From NCBI GenBank assembly GCA_015233515.1, contig JADFXS010000015.1, forward strand, positions 1 to 29,074: a stretch of DNA of 29,074 nucleotides, given 5' to 3'. The translations under genes were made by a program, and so were the position numbers. Source of the DNA: Deltaproteobacteria bacterium. GTDB taxonomy: Bacteria; Desulfobacterota; Desulfarculia; Adiutricales; JAGVGV01. Positions 1-6,204 of the stretch are shown here, piece after piece. The notes below the pieces were generated by a model that had not been told where the DNA came from, did not search any database, and saw only the letters and a program-made list of their open reading frames with translations. Every line of letters begins with the position of its first letter. Positions within the stretch are counted from its first letter, which is position 1.

Positions 1-115
1 ATTGCATCTGCTCATACACCGTGTTGCCGGGAATATGGGGAACTCCGCCTGTAATAACGCGCCCGGGTTCACCGGCGTGTGTATCGACCGCATGGATTGT
101 TCTTTTGAATCCCAT
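1..115 (-). CDS. Proline racemase family protein (N-terminal fragment, cut by window edge)
   Basis: The first 38 codons read MGFKRTIHAVDTHAGEPGRV and continue with ITGGVPHIPGNTVYEQMQ. This is the characteristic N-terminus of the proline racemase / 4-hydroxyproline 2-epimerase / trans-3-hydroxy-L-proline dehydratase family: an aspartate-histidine-GEP-R block followed by a GGVP..PG.T motif. The catalytic cysteine or threonine that separates the sub-activities lies beyond the edge, so the reaction cannot be assigned. The start is an ATG whose complement is at 113-115, with an AGGAG Shine-Dalgarno just upstream (complement ctcct at about 122-126). It is divergent from the AcnX genes starting at 321. 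Hydroxyproline epimerases or dehydratases next to AcnX hydrolyases make sense as one hydroxyproline catabolic module; this is inference from context. Confidence 0.8.
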   Translation of the reverse strand, partial: MGFKRTIHAVDTHAGEPGRVITGGVPHIPGNTVYEQMQ

Positions 116-222
116 AATCAACTCCTTTGGAGGCATCTATTTATCTTCCTGATGCTGAAAATACCCGAGTGGTAATTGTATTGTAAGTGTTTTCAGCAAG
201 CCTTTTTTAACCTGGTCAGGCT

Positions 223-308
223 TTAGGAGACTTCAGCCACCGCTTCGATTTCAAGTAAGGAATCCCACAGTTCCGGTCCGAAGGGCGCGTCTTTTGGACC
301 GCTTTGAA
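223..308 (-). pseudogene. Possible gene tail remnant (RidA-like C-terminus?)
   Basis: Read on the minus strand, this stretch encodes IQSGPKDAPFGPELWDSL followed by LEIEAVAEVS and TAA (stop complement at 223-225). The ending LEIEAVA resembles the last strand of RidA/YjgF-type proteins, which often accompany amino-acid and imino-acid catabolic genes. No start codon or upstream domain is visible and the AcnX gene begins at 321 on the other strand, so if real this is only the last ~28 codons of a lost gene. The call is weak and could be chance. Confidence 0.2.
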
Positions 309-320
309 TAGGAAAGTTTT

Positions 321-1577
321 ATGAAACTTACCGATTATGATAAAGCGCTCCTCAGCGGCGATCACGGCGAAGCCGCCCGCATCGGCATGAGGGTGCTGGT
401 GGACATGGCCGAAAACATGGGCGCTGACGAAATGATCTCCATTTCCATGGTTCACGACGACAGCGCCTGGTTTGAGGGCTTGGCCGGCCTGGAATTCGCC
501 GAGCACTTGTTGAAACTAGGCGGACGGTTCGTGGTGCCCACTTCACTGAACTCATGTCTGATGGATCTGGAAAAGTGGCAAACCCTGCGTTTCGATCCCG
601 ATCTGTACATCATCCACAAGCGCATTGAAGCCGCCCACACCGGCCTGGGCGCGGCCGGCTCCTGGACCTGTGCACCATACTTCGCCGGGTTCGTGCCTCG
701 CTTCGGCGAGCAGGTGGCCTGGGCCGAATCCAACGCCACGGCCTATGTCAACTCGATCATCGGGGCTCGCACCGAGCGTTATGCCGGGCTGATGGATTTA
801 TGCGCCGCTCTCACCGGCCGGGTGCCCTACCTTGGCCTGCACAAGCCGGAGAACCGCCGGGCCACGGTGCTACTGAAACTGGAAGGCATTAAGGATGAAT
901 ACTTCCAGGAAGACTCCATCTATGACTGCTTGGGCTACATCCACGGCGAAACCGTTGGCGACCGCATCGGAGCCATGGAAGGTTTGCCGCCATGGAGCAA
1001 AATAGACGGTCTGAAGCGCTTCAGCGCCACGGCCGCCTCCTCCGGCGGGGTCGGCCTATTTCACCTCATTGGCCTGACCCCGGAAGCCCATACTCGTGAA
1101 ATGGCATTCCATGGTCAAAAACCGGCGGACGAGGTCGTGGTCACTCTGAAAACCCTCAGGGATGTTCAGGAACGGATCAGTCCCGGCCGGCCCCGGGAAA
1201 TCAGTATGATCAATACCGGCTGCCCCCATCTGTCCTACGCCGAATGCGTGGAACTGCTGAAACTGTTTGCCGGCCGCCAGGTCAAGCGTGGCCTCGAGTT
1301 CTGGGCCTACACCAACCGCTCCAACAAGAAGCACATGATGGACTGCGGCCTATACGAAGCTCTGACCCGCTACGGGATAAAAATATACACTGACGGCTGC
1401 CCCATGGCCAGCCCCTGGCACAACTGGGATTTCAAGGGCCTGATGAGCAATTCCGGCAAATTCTGCACCTACTGCTATTCCTACAGCGGTATTCATCCGG
1501 TTCACGGCAGCCTTTCCGATTGCGTGGAAACCGCCGTCAGCGGCCAACTTACAAGGAGCTCCAAGCCATGGTCGTAA
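321..1577 (+). CDS. AcnX-type hydrolyase large subunit (aconitase X, DUF521)
   Basis: A 418-residue protein matching the catalytic large subunit of aconitase X. Characterised members act as cis-3-hydroxy-L-proline dehydratases in bacteria, or as phosphomevalonate dehydratase in archaea. Motifs seen: an N-terminal LTDYDKALLSGDHGEAAR block, SLNSC near 75-79, HTGLGAAGSWTC near 106-117, NTGCPH near 298-303, DGCPMASP near 358-365 and FCTYCYSYSG near 381-390. Cys117, Cys301, Cys360 and Cys382/385 are candidate iron-sulfur ligands. The ATG at 321 is preceded by AGGAAA. Its last 10 bases overlap the small-subunit gene, so the two are translationally coupled. Family assignment is firm. The substrate is inferred to be a hydroxyproline from the adjacent racemase-family gene, not shown. 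Confidence 0.88.
   Translation: MKLTDYDKALLSGDHGEAARIGMRVLVDMAENMGADEMISISMVHDDSAWFEGLAGLEFAEHLLKLGGRFVVPTSLNSCLMDLEKWQTLRFDPDLYIIHKRIEAAHTGLGAAGSWTCAPYFAGFVPRFGEQVAWAESNATAYVNSIIGARTERYAGLMDLCAALTGRVPYLGLHKPENRRATVLLKLEGIKDEYFQEDSIYDCLGYIHGETVGDRIGAMEGLPPWSKIDGLKRFSATAASSGGVGLFHLIGLTPEAHTREMAFHGQKPADEVVVTLKTLRDVQERISPGRPREISMINTGCPHLSYAECVELLKLFAGRQVKRGLEFWAYTNRSNKKHMMDCGLYEALTRYGIKIYTDGCPMASPWHNWDFKGLMSNSGKFCTYCYSYSGIHPVHGSLSDCVETAVSGQLTRSSKPWS
1553..1558 (+). promoter_or_regulatory. Ribosome binding site for the AcnX small subunit
   Basis: AAGGAG lies nine bases before the ATG at 1568, inside the end of the large-subunit gene. It favours that ATG over an in-frame upstream ATG at 1520, which would add 16 residues unlike the family. 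Confidence 0.7.
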
Positions 1578-1987
1578 TACCCGCCAAACCTATAGTCAAA
1601 GGTCAAGTCGAGGCCGATGTTCTTTTTTCCCGCAGTCCCATCAGCTTCATCGGCGGAGTCGACCCCCAGACCGGTGTCATCCGCGATCCGCTCAACGACT
1701 GCCAAGGAAAATCCATGGCCGACAAGATTTATGTCTTTCCCTTCGGCAAAGGCTCCAGCGGAGCCGGTCTGGTGCTGCTGGAACTGGCCCGGGTGGGCAA
1801 GGCTCCGGCGGCTCTGGTCAATCTGCGCACCGATTCGGTGGTCATGGCCGGTCCGTTGATCTGCCGCGAGTTTTATCGCAAGCTCATCACCGTGGTCAAT
1901 GTCGACGAGACTGGTATGGATATGTTGGCCGCCGCCAAAAGAGTCAAAATCGACGCCGAGAGCAACTCCATCACCATCATCGAATGA
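1568..1987 (+). CDS. AcnX-type hydrolyase small subunit (DUF126, swivelling domain)
   Basis: From the ATG at 1568 this is a 139-residue protein with the fold-defining motifs of the AcnX small subunit: ISFIGGVDPQTGVIRD, then FPFGKGSSGAGLVLLELAR, then APAALVNLRTDSVVMAG. The GKGSSG loop corresponds to the mobile-domain substrate-binding loop, where the swivelling domain of aconitases supplies a serine to the active site. In fused AcnX proteins this domain is joined to the large subunit; here the two are separate genes overlapping by 10 bases. It would form the heteromeric enzyme with the preceding gene product in the cytoplasm. Start chosen by Shine-Dalgarno and by where family similarity begins. 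Confidence 0.85.
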   Translation: MVVIPAKPIVKGQVEADVLFSRSPISFIGGVDPQTGVIRDPLNDCQGKSMADKIYVFPFGKGSSGAGLVLLELARVGKAPAALVNLRTDSVVMAGPLICREFYRKLITVVNVDETGMDMLAAAKRVKIDAESNSITIIE

Positions 1988-2223
1988 TTTTTTTCAACAA
2001 CCCCGGACACAAAGGCATCGATCTTGTTCACTGTCAATAAACCGCGACGCATCAACCTTGACTCCAATTCTTACTCGCTTGAAATAGCGAAGAGGCAGAA
2101 AAACCCACTACGATTTGGCTGCGGAAAAAGACAGAGGGCCCGAGTAATTATGTTCAAGACAAATTTTATGTCAAATCACAATTTTAATTTATTTTCAGAT
2201 AGTTATAAAAACAAATTTTAAAT
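1988..2223. other. AT-rich spacer up to the tRNA-Leu scar
   Basis: After the AcnX stop the sequence becomes AT-rich (especially 2145-2222) and shows no convincing gene, RNA or terminator. The compositional drop ends exactly at the tRNA fragment. If an element is integrated here, this would be its terminal segment. Confidence 0.4.
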
Positions 2224-2281
2224 GCCTTAAAATCCCCCAGGGCTTAGCCCCGTGCCGGTTCAAGTCCGGCCCCGGGCACCA
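2224..2281 (+). tRNA. 3' half of tRNA-Leu(UAA), partial: candidate attachment site
   Basis: The stretch reads as the anticodon loop through CCA end of a class II tRNA: loop CTTAAAA with anticodon TAA, 3' anticodon strand TCCCC, a long variable arm with a GGGC-TTA-GCCC hairpin, T-arm GCCGG-TTCAAGT-CCGGC, acceptor 3' strand CCCGGGC, discriminator A and encoded CCA. The 5' half (acceptor GCCCGGG, D-arm, 5' anticodon strand) is absent from the AT-rich sequence immediately upstream, so it cannot make a functional tRNA. Such 3' halves are typical duplicated att sites of tRNA-targeting integrases. Since the intact tRNA normally lies at the other end in the same orientation, the element would be to the left. 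Confidence 0.8.
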
Positions 2282-2340
2282 AATTAAAATCAATACATTA
2301 TGCGATGTAATCTGTATTTTTCCTGGAAATCGAATTTCAG

Positions 2341-2457
2341 TGAAGCTCCCCGCAGCAAGCCGCGGGGATTTTTCGACATGTAAGGAATAAAATCTTTTTA
2401 GTCATCTGCCCGTTAACCCCGTAGCAAGCTATGAGAAAAGATATTGCTTGCATGTTC
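2341..2457 (+). repeat. Dispersed 117-bp two-hairpin intergenic repeat, copy 1
   Basis: It starts TGAAGCTCCCCGC and ends GCTTGCATGTTC. Hairpin one is CCCCGC-AGCAAGCC-GCGGGG; a degenerate second hairpin (ACCCCGTAGCAAGCTATGAG) follows about 50 bases later. The copy at 28681-28797 has exactly the same length and aligns end to end without gaps. Shorter or diverged relatives lie near 6041, 11113, 11271, 27707 and 28831. This is a REP/BIME-like family. Confidence 0.65.
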
Positions 2458-2532
2458 CAAGCGATCTACTCAAGGCGCCAAATCAGCGCTGGACCAACAT
2501 CCATGTCGGTCCAGCATCAGGTTTATGGTTGG

Positions 2533-4701
2533 TTATGGTTGGGTAGAGTTAATGAAGCAGCCACCGCCGCCGCCGCCGCCATCTCCGCCGCCGCCGGAAG
2601 GGGTGACTGCAAAATTGGCGGTGATATTCTTATTGGCGGTGACGTTGGTCAGAGTTAAGGGATTATCCGATCCGGTATAATCTCCGGTCCATCCGGAGAA
2701 GTAGTAGCCGCTGCTGGCAACCGGTGTTACCGACGAACAGCTCCCGCCGGATGCCACCAGTTGATTCCCCTGCCCACTAATGGACCCACCCGAGCCCGCG
2801 GTAAAAATGACCGTATAATATCCTGACGGCGTCATGGCCGCCAGGGCGTTAACCAGTCCGGCGCCGGTGATGGTCAGGCCGCCGTTGGCGATGGCCGACG
2901 CGGTTGATTTGAGGATGGTTTGAGCGCTGGTCATGGTTAACGAGGCGTTCCTTTGCTTCAGAAGAGCGGTTACGGCCGCGGCGTGAGGCGCGGCCGCGGA
3001 GGTTCCGTAAAAGCGGTGATATCCGCCGCTGATTGAACCGAAGAAAGTATTACGTCCGCCATCGGTGGCGGCCATATCGGGTTTGGCTCTGGTTTGGGGA
3101 GAGGATAAGAGCGAGGCCGGCGTCGTTCCGGAAACCGGTCCATAGTAAAAAGTCGGATAACCACGGGAAGTATAACTTTCGGGCGATGTGGAATCATTGT
3201 AAGGCACGGCCGCGATACTGAGGGCTTCATTGGCGCCGGCATGCCCAAAGATAGGCACGCCAAAAGTATCGGTCGAGTTGGTGGAGTTATAGTTAGTTGA
3301 GGCCACCCCACCTGTCCGGATAGAGATGTATTTAACCCTCGGAGTAGCAGTCCCGGCACGGCGGGCGATAACCAGGTATACGGTTTGATTGGCGCCGGTA
3401 CCATTTGTATAAGTGGTATATTCGTATGGCTGTTGGGTCCCGCTTCCGCCGGTGTTCACGTTAACGCTTTTGGCCAGTATAGCTCCGGCGGCATTAGTAA
3501 TGTAAAGATCGAGGTTAGTGACCACGCCATACCAAGGCTCGTTCCATTGAAGAATTGGCCTTATATAGCCGCCGTTCGTCAATGTAAACGACATGTAAGT
3601 GGTAGTTCCGCCCCCGGTATTAAAGTTATGGCAATCAAGCATACCGGAGTTTCCGGTCACGGTTGGGCAGGCAGCCGGTCGATAGGCGGCGGCTTCATAC
3701 GAGCTTATGATGTTTCCGCTATTATCGGTGGCCGTGCTGTTGCCGGCGGAAGTAAAGTAAACGGCCCCATTGGTGGTCACATCCTTGACCGCCACGGAAA
3801 TCGGTCCGTCTTGAAAAAATGGTTCATTCGCATAGGAAACATCATCGACGATAATATCGCATGAGGCGGTATTTCTTAAAGCTCTGATTTGATCAGCAAA
3901 ATCCAGATCTCCATTAAATGCGGTAGCGAAAGCCAGCTTGGCGCCCGGAGCCAGGTCGTGAACGATTTGGGCCATGGCTCGACCTTCATCCGCTCCGCCG
4001 CTGGGACCTTCGGCAATTACATTAACCGGGGTAGTATGTCCGCAAGGGTTGCTTGTTCCCGGTAGATCTCCAGTGGATACGTCCTGGCTGGCGCTGGTGG
4101 GGCTGGATAATAGTGCGTAGGAGTCAGACAATACCCCAACTCTCACGCCGGTCCCGTCGATATTATAAAAACTTCGCGCCTGGTCGGCTTTAAGCTGGCT
4201 GTCGCCTTCCGAAATTGTCGCGGTCGGACAACTACTGGCCTGCCGCTCCGGTTTAATTACTTCCTGGATATTGGCGACCGCCGCGATCATGGTCAAGTCA
4301 GCCAGACGATAGTCGGGCACATAGGCGGTCACTGTCTTATAGGGCTCGGAAACATGAACGATAGTCGCCTCCATGGCGGTCAGGGCCTGGAGATTGTCCG
4401 ATGTGATTTCAGTCAGCCGAATATAAACCAGGATTTGGCCTTGGGAGTTGATCATCAGGATTTCGTTGGCGCCGCTATCACTAAAGCCTAAGGTTTGTTT
4501 CTCTGCCTGGCTGACGGATGGAACAGCCAGTGCTGCTAACCTGGCACTTAATTTTCCGTCCGGCTCTCCACTAGCTGCGGAAGCGTTTCCTATCCCACCC
4601 GTTAATCCGATACCAACCGCTAAAAACAAGACCACCAAGACGATTGGGAGGCAACGCCAAGACATATTGTTGCCGGAAAAAGCTTTCGTCCTTCTAAACA
4701 T
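2533..4701 (-). CDS. Secreted subtilisin-like (S8-fold) serine protease with InlB-type repeat and CFI tail
   Basis: A 722-residue precursor. Residues 1-44 are a long signal peptide ending ASA-A. Residues 88-150 form a propeptide-like module (GQILVYIRLTEI...IVHVSEPYKTVTAYV) that recurs twice in the next gene. The peptidase domain spans about 175-620: Asp193 in GVRVGVLSDSY, oxyanion Asn321 in YFTSAGN, nucleophile Ser568 in YGTSAAAPH. The usual HGTH histidine is replaced by Glu239 in GGADEGRAM, before IVHDLAPGAKL. An insertion at about 355-465 looks like a beta-sandwich (P/pre-P type). Residues about 627-695 form a divergent InlB B-repeat (GYYFSGWTGDY...ITANF). The tail is a glycine linker, then CFINSTQP. 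The start has a GGAGAG site seven bases upstream. Probably surface-exposed or secreted. Confidence 0.85.
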   Translation of the reverse strand: MFRRTKAFSGNNMSWRCLPIVLVVLFLAVGIGLTGGIGNASAASGEPDGKLSARLAALAVPSVSQAEKQTLGFSDSGANEILMINSQGQILVYIRLTEITSDNLQALTAMEATIVHVSEPYKTVTAYVPDYRLADLTMIAAVANIQEVIKPERQASSCPTATISEGDSQLKADQARSFYNIDGTGVRVGVLSDSYALLSSPTSASQDVSTGDLPGTSNPCGHTTPVNVIAEGPSGGADEGRAMAQIVHDLAPGAKLAFATAFNGDLDFADQIRALRNTASCDIIVDDVSYANEPFFQDGPISVAVKDVTTNGAVYFTSAGNSTATDNSGNIISSYEAAAYRPAACPTVTGNSGMLDCHNFNTGGGTTTYMSFTLTNGGYIRPILQWNEPWYGVVTNLDLYITNAAGAILAKSVNVNTGGSGTQQPYEYTTYTNGTGANQTVYLVIARRAGTATPRVKYISIRTGGVASTNYNSTNSTDTFGVPIFGHAGANEALSIAAVPYNDSTSPESYTSRGYPTFYYGPVSGTTPASLLSSPQTRAKPDMAATDGGRNTFFGSISGGYHRFYGTSAAAPHAAAVTALLKQRNASLTMTSAQTILKSTASAIANGGLTITGAGLVNALAAMTPSGYYTVIFTAGSGGSISGQGNQLVASGGSCSSVTPVASSGYYFSGWTGDYTGSDNPLTLTNVTANKNITANFAVTPSGGGGDGGGGGGGCFINSTQP

Positions 4702-4771
4702 CTTTCTCTCCTTTTCGCTTTTACTAGTTACTGATCACCGACGTTCTGGTCGCTAACTTTCTCACATCACT

Positions 4772-5605
4772 CTATTGAGGAGTAATCGCACCACCGGAAG
4801 CACCCTGCTGCCGGTTGGTTACCGGTCTTATAGCCTTTTGAACGTTGAGAACGACAGGAAGAACGTTCAGCTTTTCCAACCGCTCCGGATTAACGTAAGC
4901 CGTCACCGTTAGATAGGTCTTGGAAACATGAACTATCGAGGCGACGATTTCCCGCAACGCCTGTATGGACGGCTCGGAAACGTCCTTAACCCGGATATAG
5001 ACCAAAATTTGACCTTGATCGTTTTTTAAAGTTTCTTCCGAACTCTCGCCCATAGAGCCGGCTTTCTTATTGGGAGGGGCCTGCGACGAAGGAGCAATCG
5101 CGCCGCCGGCGTCACCTTCCCGCCGGTTGGTTTCCGGTTTTGGAGCCTTTTGAACATTGAGGACGACAGGAAGAGCGTTCAGCTTTTCCAAGCGCTCGGG
5201 ACTAACATAGGCCGTCACGGTCAGATAGGTCTTGGAAACATGAACAATCGAGGCGACGATCTCCCGCAGCGCCTGTATGGACGGCTCGGAAACGTCCTTA
5301 ACCCGGATATAGACCAGAATTTGGCCTTGATCGTTTTTTAGTGTTTCTTCTGAATTCTCGTTTAAAGCGCCGGCATTCTTATTGGGAGACGCCTGGGAGA
5401 CCTGAACCGTATTTTCGGCCGGATTTGATTCTTTCACTAACGTCATTGGGGTTTCCTCTATCCCGGCCTGGCAAGCTTGATCCGTAAAAAAAAAGGTAGT
5501 TGTCAAGCAAAAGACAAATCCGGCCATCACCCATAAAAAGCGTGGAAACATACGGTATTTCCCGGCTTTTGATCCGCGGCTTCCCCTTGGGTATGTAAAG
5601 ATCAT
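4772..5605 (-). CDS. Secreted protein of two tandem protease-propeptide-like modules
   Basis: A 277-residue protein: signal peptide (about 1-48, hydrophobic core MAGFVFCLTTTFFF) followed by two nearly identical 104-residue repeats (about 65-168 and 169-272). Each repeat has a low-complexity linker rich in N, K, G and S, then a module reading GQILVYIRVKDVSEPSIQAL, IVHVSKTYLTVTAYV and LPVVLNVQKA. The module matches residues 88-150 of the adjacent protease, where it occupies the propeptide position. Inhibitor-I9-type propeptides can act in trans as foldases or inhibitors of S8 proteases, and that is the inferred role. No peptidase residues are present. The start at 5605 is preferred over an upstream in-frame ATG at 5665 because of its Shine-Dalgarno and because the signal peptide begins there. 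Same strand as the protease, 70 bases upstream of it, so probably co-transcribed. Confidence 0.75.
   Translation of the reverse strand: MIFTYPRGSRGSKAGKYRMFPRFLWVMAGFVFCLTTTFFFTDQACQAGIEETPMTLVKESNPAENTVQVSQASPNKNAGALNENSEETLKNDQGQILVYIRVKDVSEPSIQALREIVASIVHVSKTYLTVTAYVSPERLEKLNALPVVLNVQKAPKPETNRREGDAGGAIAPSSQAPPNKKAGSMGESSEETLKNDQGQILVYIRVKDVSEPSIQALREIVASIVHVSKTYLTVTAYVNPERLEKLNVLPVVLNVQKAIRPVTNRQQGASGGAITPQ
4790..5413 (-). repeat. Two 312-bp tandem repeat units inside the propeptide-like gene
   Basis: Units at 5102-5413 and 4790-5101 are direct in-frame repeats, 104 codons each. The central 200 bases (for example around 4880-5030 against 5195-5340) are almost identical, so the duplication is recent or kept homogeneous. 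Linker segments differ more than the folded module. Confidence 0.85.
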
Positions 5606-5610
5606 AAGAT

Positions 5611-5617
5611 CTCCTCC
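5611..5617 (-). promoter_or_regulatory. Ribosome binding site for the tandem-propeptide gene
   Basis: On the minus strand GGAGGAG sits five bases before the ATG at 5605. No comparable site precedes the longer in-frame start at 5665, so this fixes the start. Confidence 0.65.
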
Positions 5618-5784
5618 ATAAAGTAACCCCTGAAATTTCGTCATGCGCCTTACGGTTTCCAGCAACGCTTTATCGTGATCGATATAGTCCTGTAAGCTCT
5701 TATGGAGTGAATTTTATCATTTCTGTCAAGATATGCAATAGCTCCGGGTTCGTTCACGGAAAATTAATATTGAGAATATGAGCC

Positions 5785-5875
5785 ATTCAGCCAAGGCGCC
5801 AATATTAGAGTTAGACCAACAGATATGCCGGGTTTGTGGTTTGTCATGGTTGGATAGGGTTAATGAAGCTGCGTC
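5785..5875 (-). pseudogene. Remnant of a paralogous protease-locus 3' end
   Basis: This stretch aligns with the 3' end and downstream flank of the protease gene (2467-2562): both have CAAGGCGCCAA, then GACCAACA, then a TGGTTGG...GTTAATGAAGC block. In the protease that block encodes CFINSTQP and stop; here it encodes SFINPIQP and TGA (stop complement 5844-5846), with an in-frame TGA four codons upstream of the Ser codon. The rest of the gene is missing or unrecognisable, so a second copy of this locus appears to have decayed, leaving its tail. Confidence 0.5.
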
Positions 5876-6040
5876 AGGCGCCATCAACCTCGGCCCAAAG
5901 CCCGCGTTCGCCGGACCGACGTAATATGAGGGAGTAGCTTAGACGTATATAATCCGTTGCGGACGAAGCCGCGGGCGGCGAAGTCGCCATTGTGGATCGG
6001 ACCGCCGGTTCATTGATTATCGTACAAGCCGCCAAAAGCA

Positions 6041-6088
6041 TCTCAGCCACAGCATCAAGCCGCAGAGAGTGCGCTCGCTTGCATGTTC
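6041..6088 (+). repeat. Diverged copy of the dispersed intergenic repeat (3' half)
   Basis: It reads TCTCAGCCACAGCATCAAGC, then AGTGCGCTCGCTTGCATGTTC. This matches the second hairpin and the GCTTGCATGTTC end of the 117-bp repeats, in the gene-free stretch 5876-6204. I see nothing else in that stretch. Confidence 0.4.
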
Positions 6089-6204
6089 ATACTCATCACT
6101 GGTTGTCTCGACCAGCAGTGTCATTCATGCTGGATAAAATTTCGTAATATCGCTTCAGAATATTAAAAATGCCGATAAGGATGGAGCCGAAAGACGAGGC
6201 CGGA

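Noticed and set aside
216..506. Minus-strand 96-codon ORF opposite the AcnX start
   Set aside because: It overlaps the AcnX large-subunit gene antisense, has no ribosome binding site and its composition is that of a shadow frame.
2224..2281. Complete tRNA-Leu gene
   Set aside because: The 5' acceptor strand, D-arm and 5' anticodon strand are absent from the AT-rich sequence upstream.
4790..5413. CRISPR-like repetition
   Set aside because: There are only two long in-frame coding repeats with no spacers; they are a protein domain duplication.
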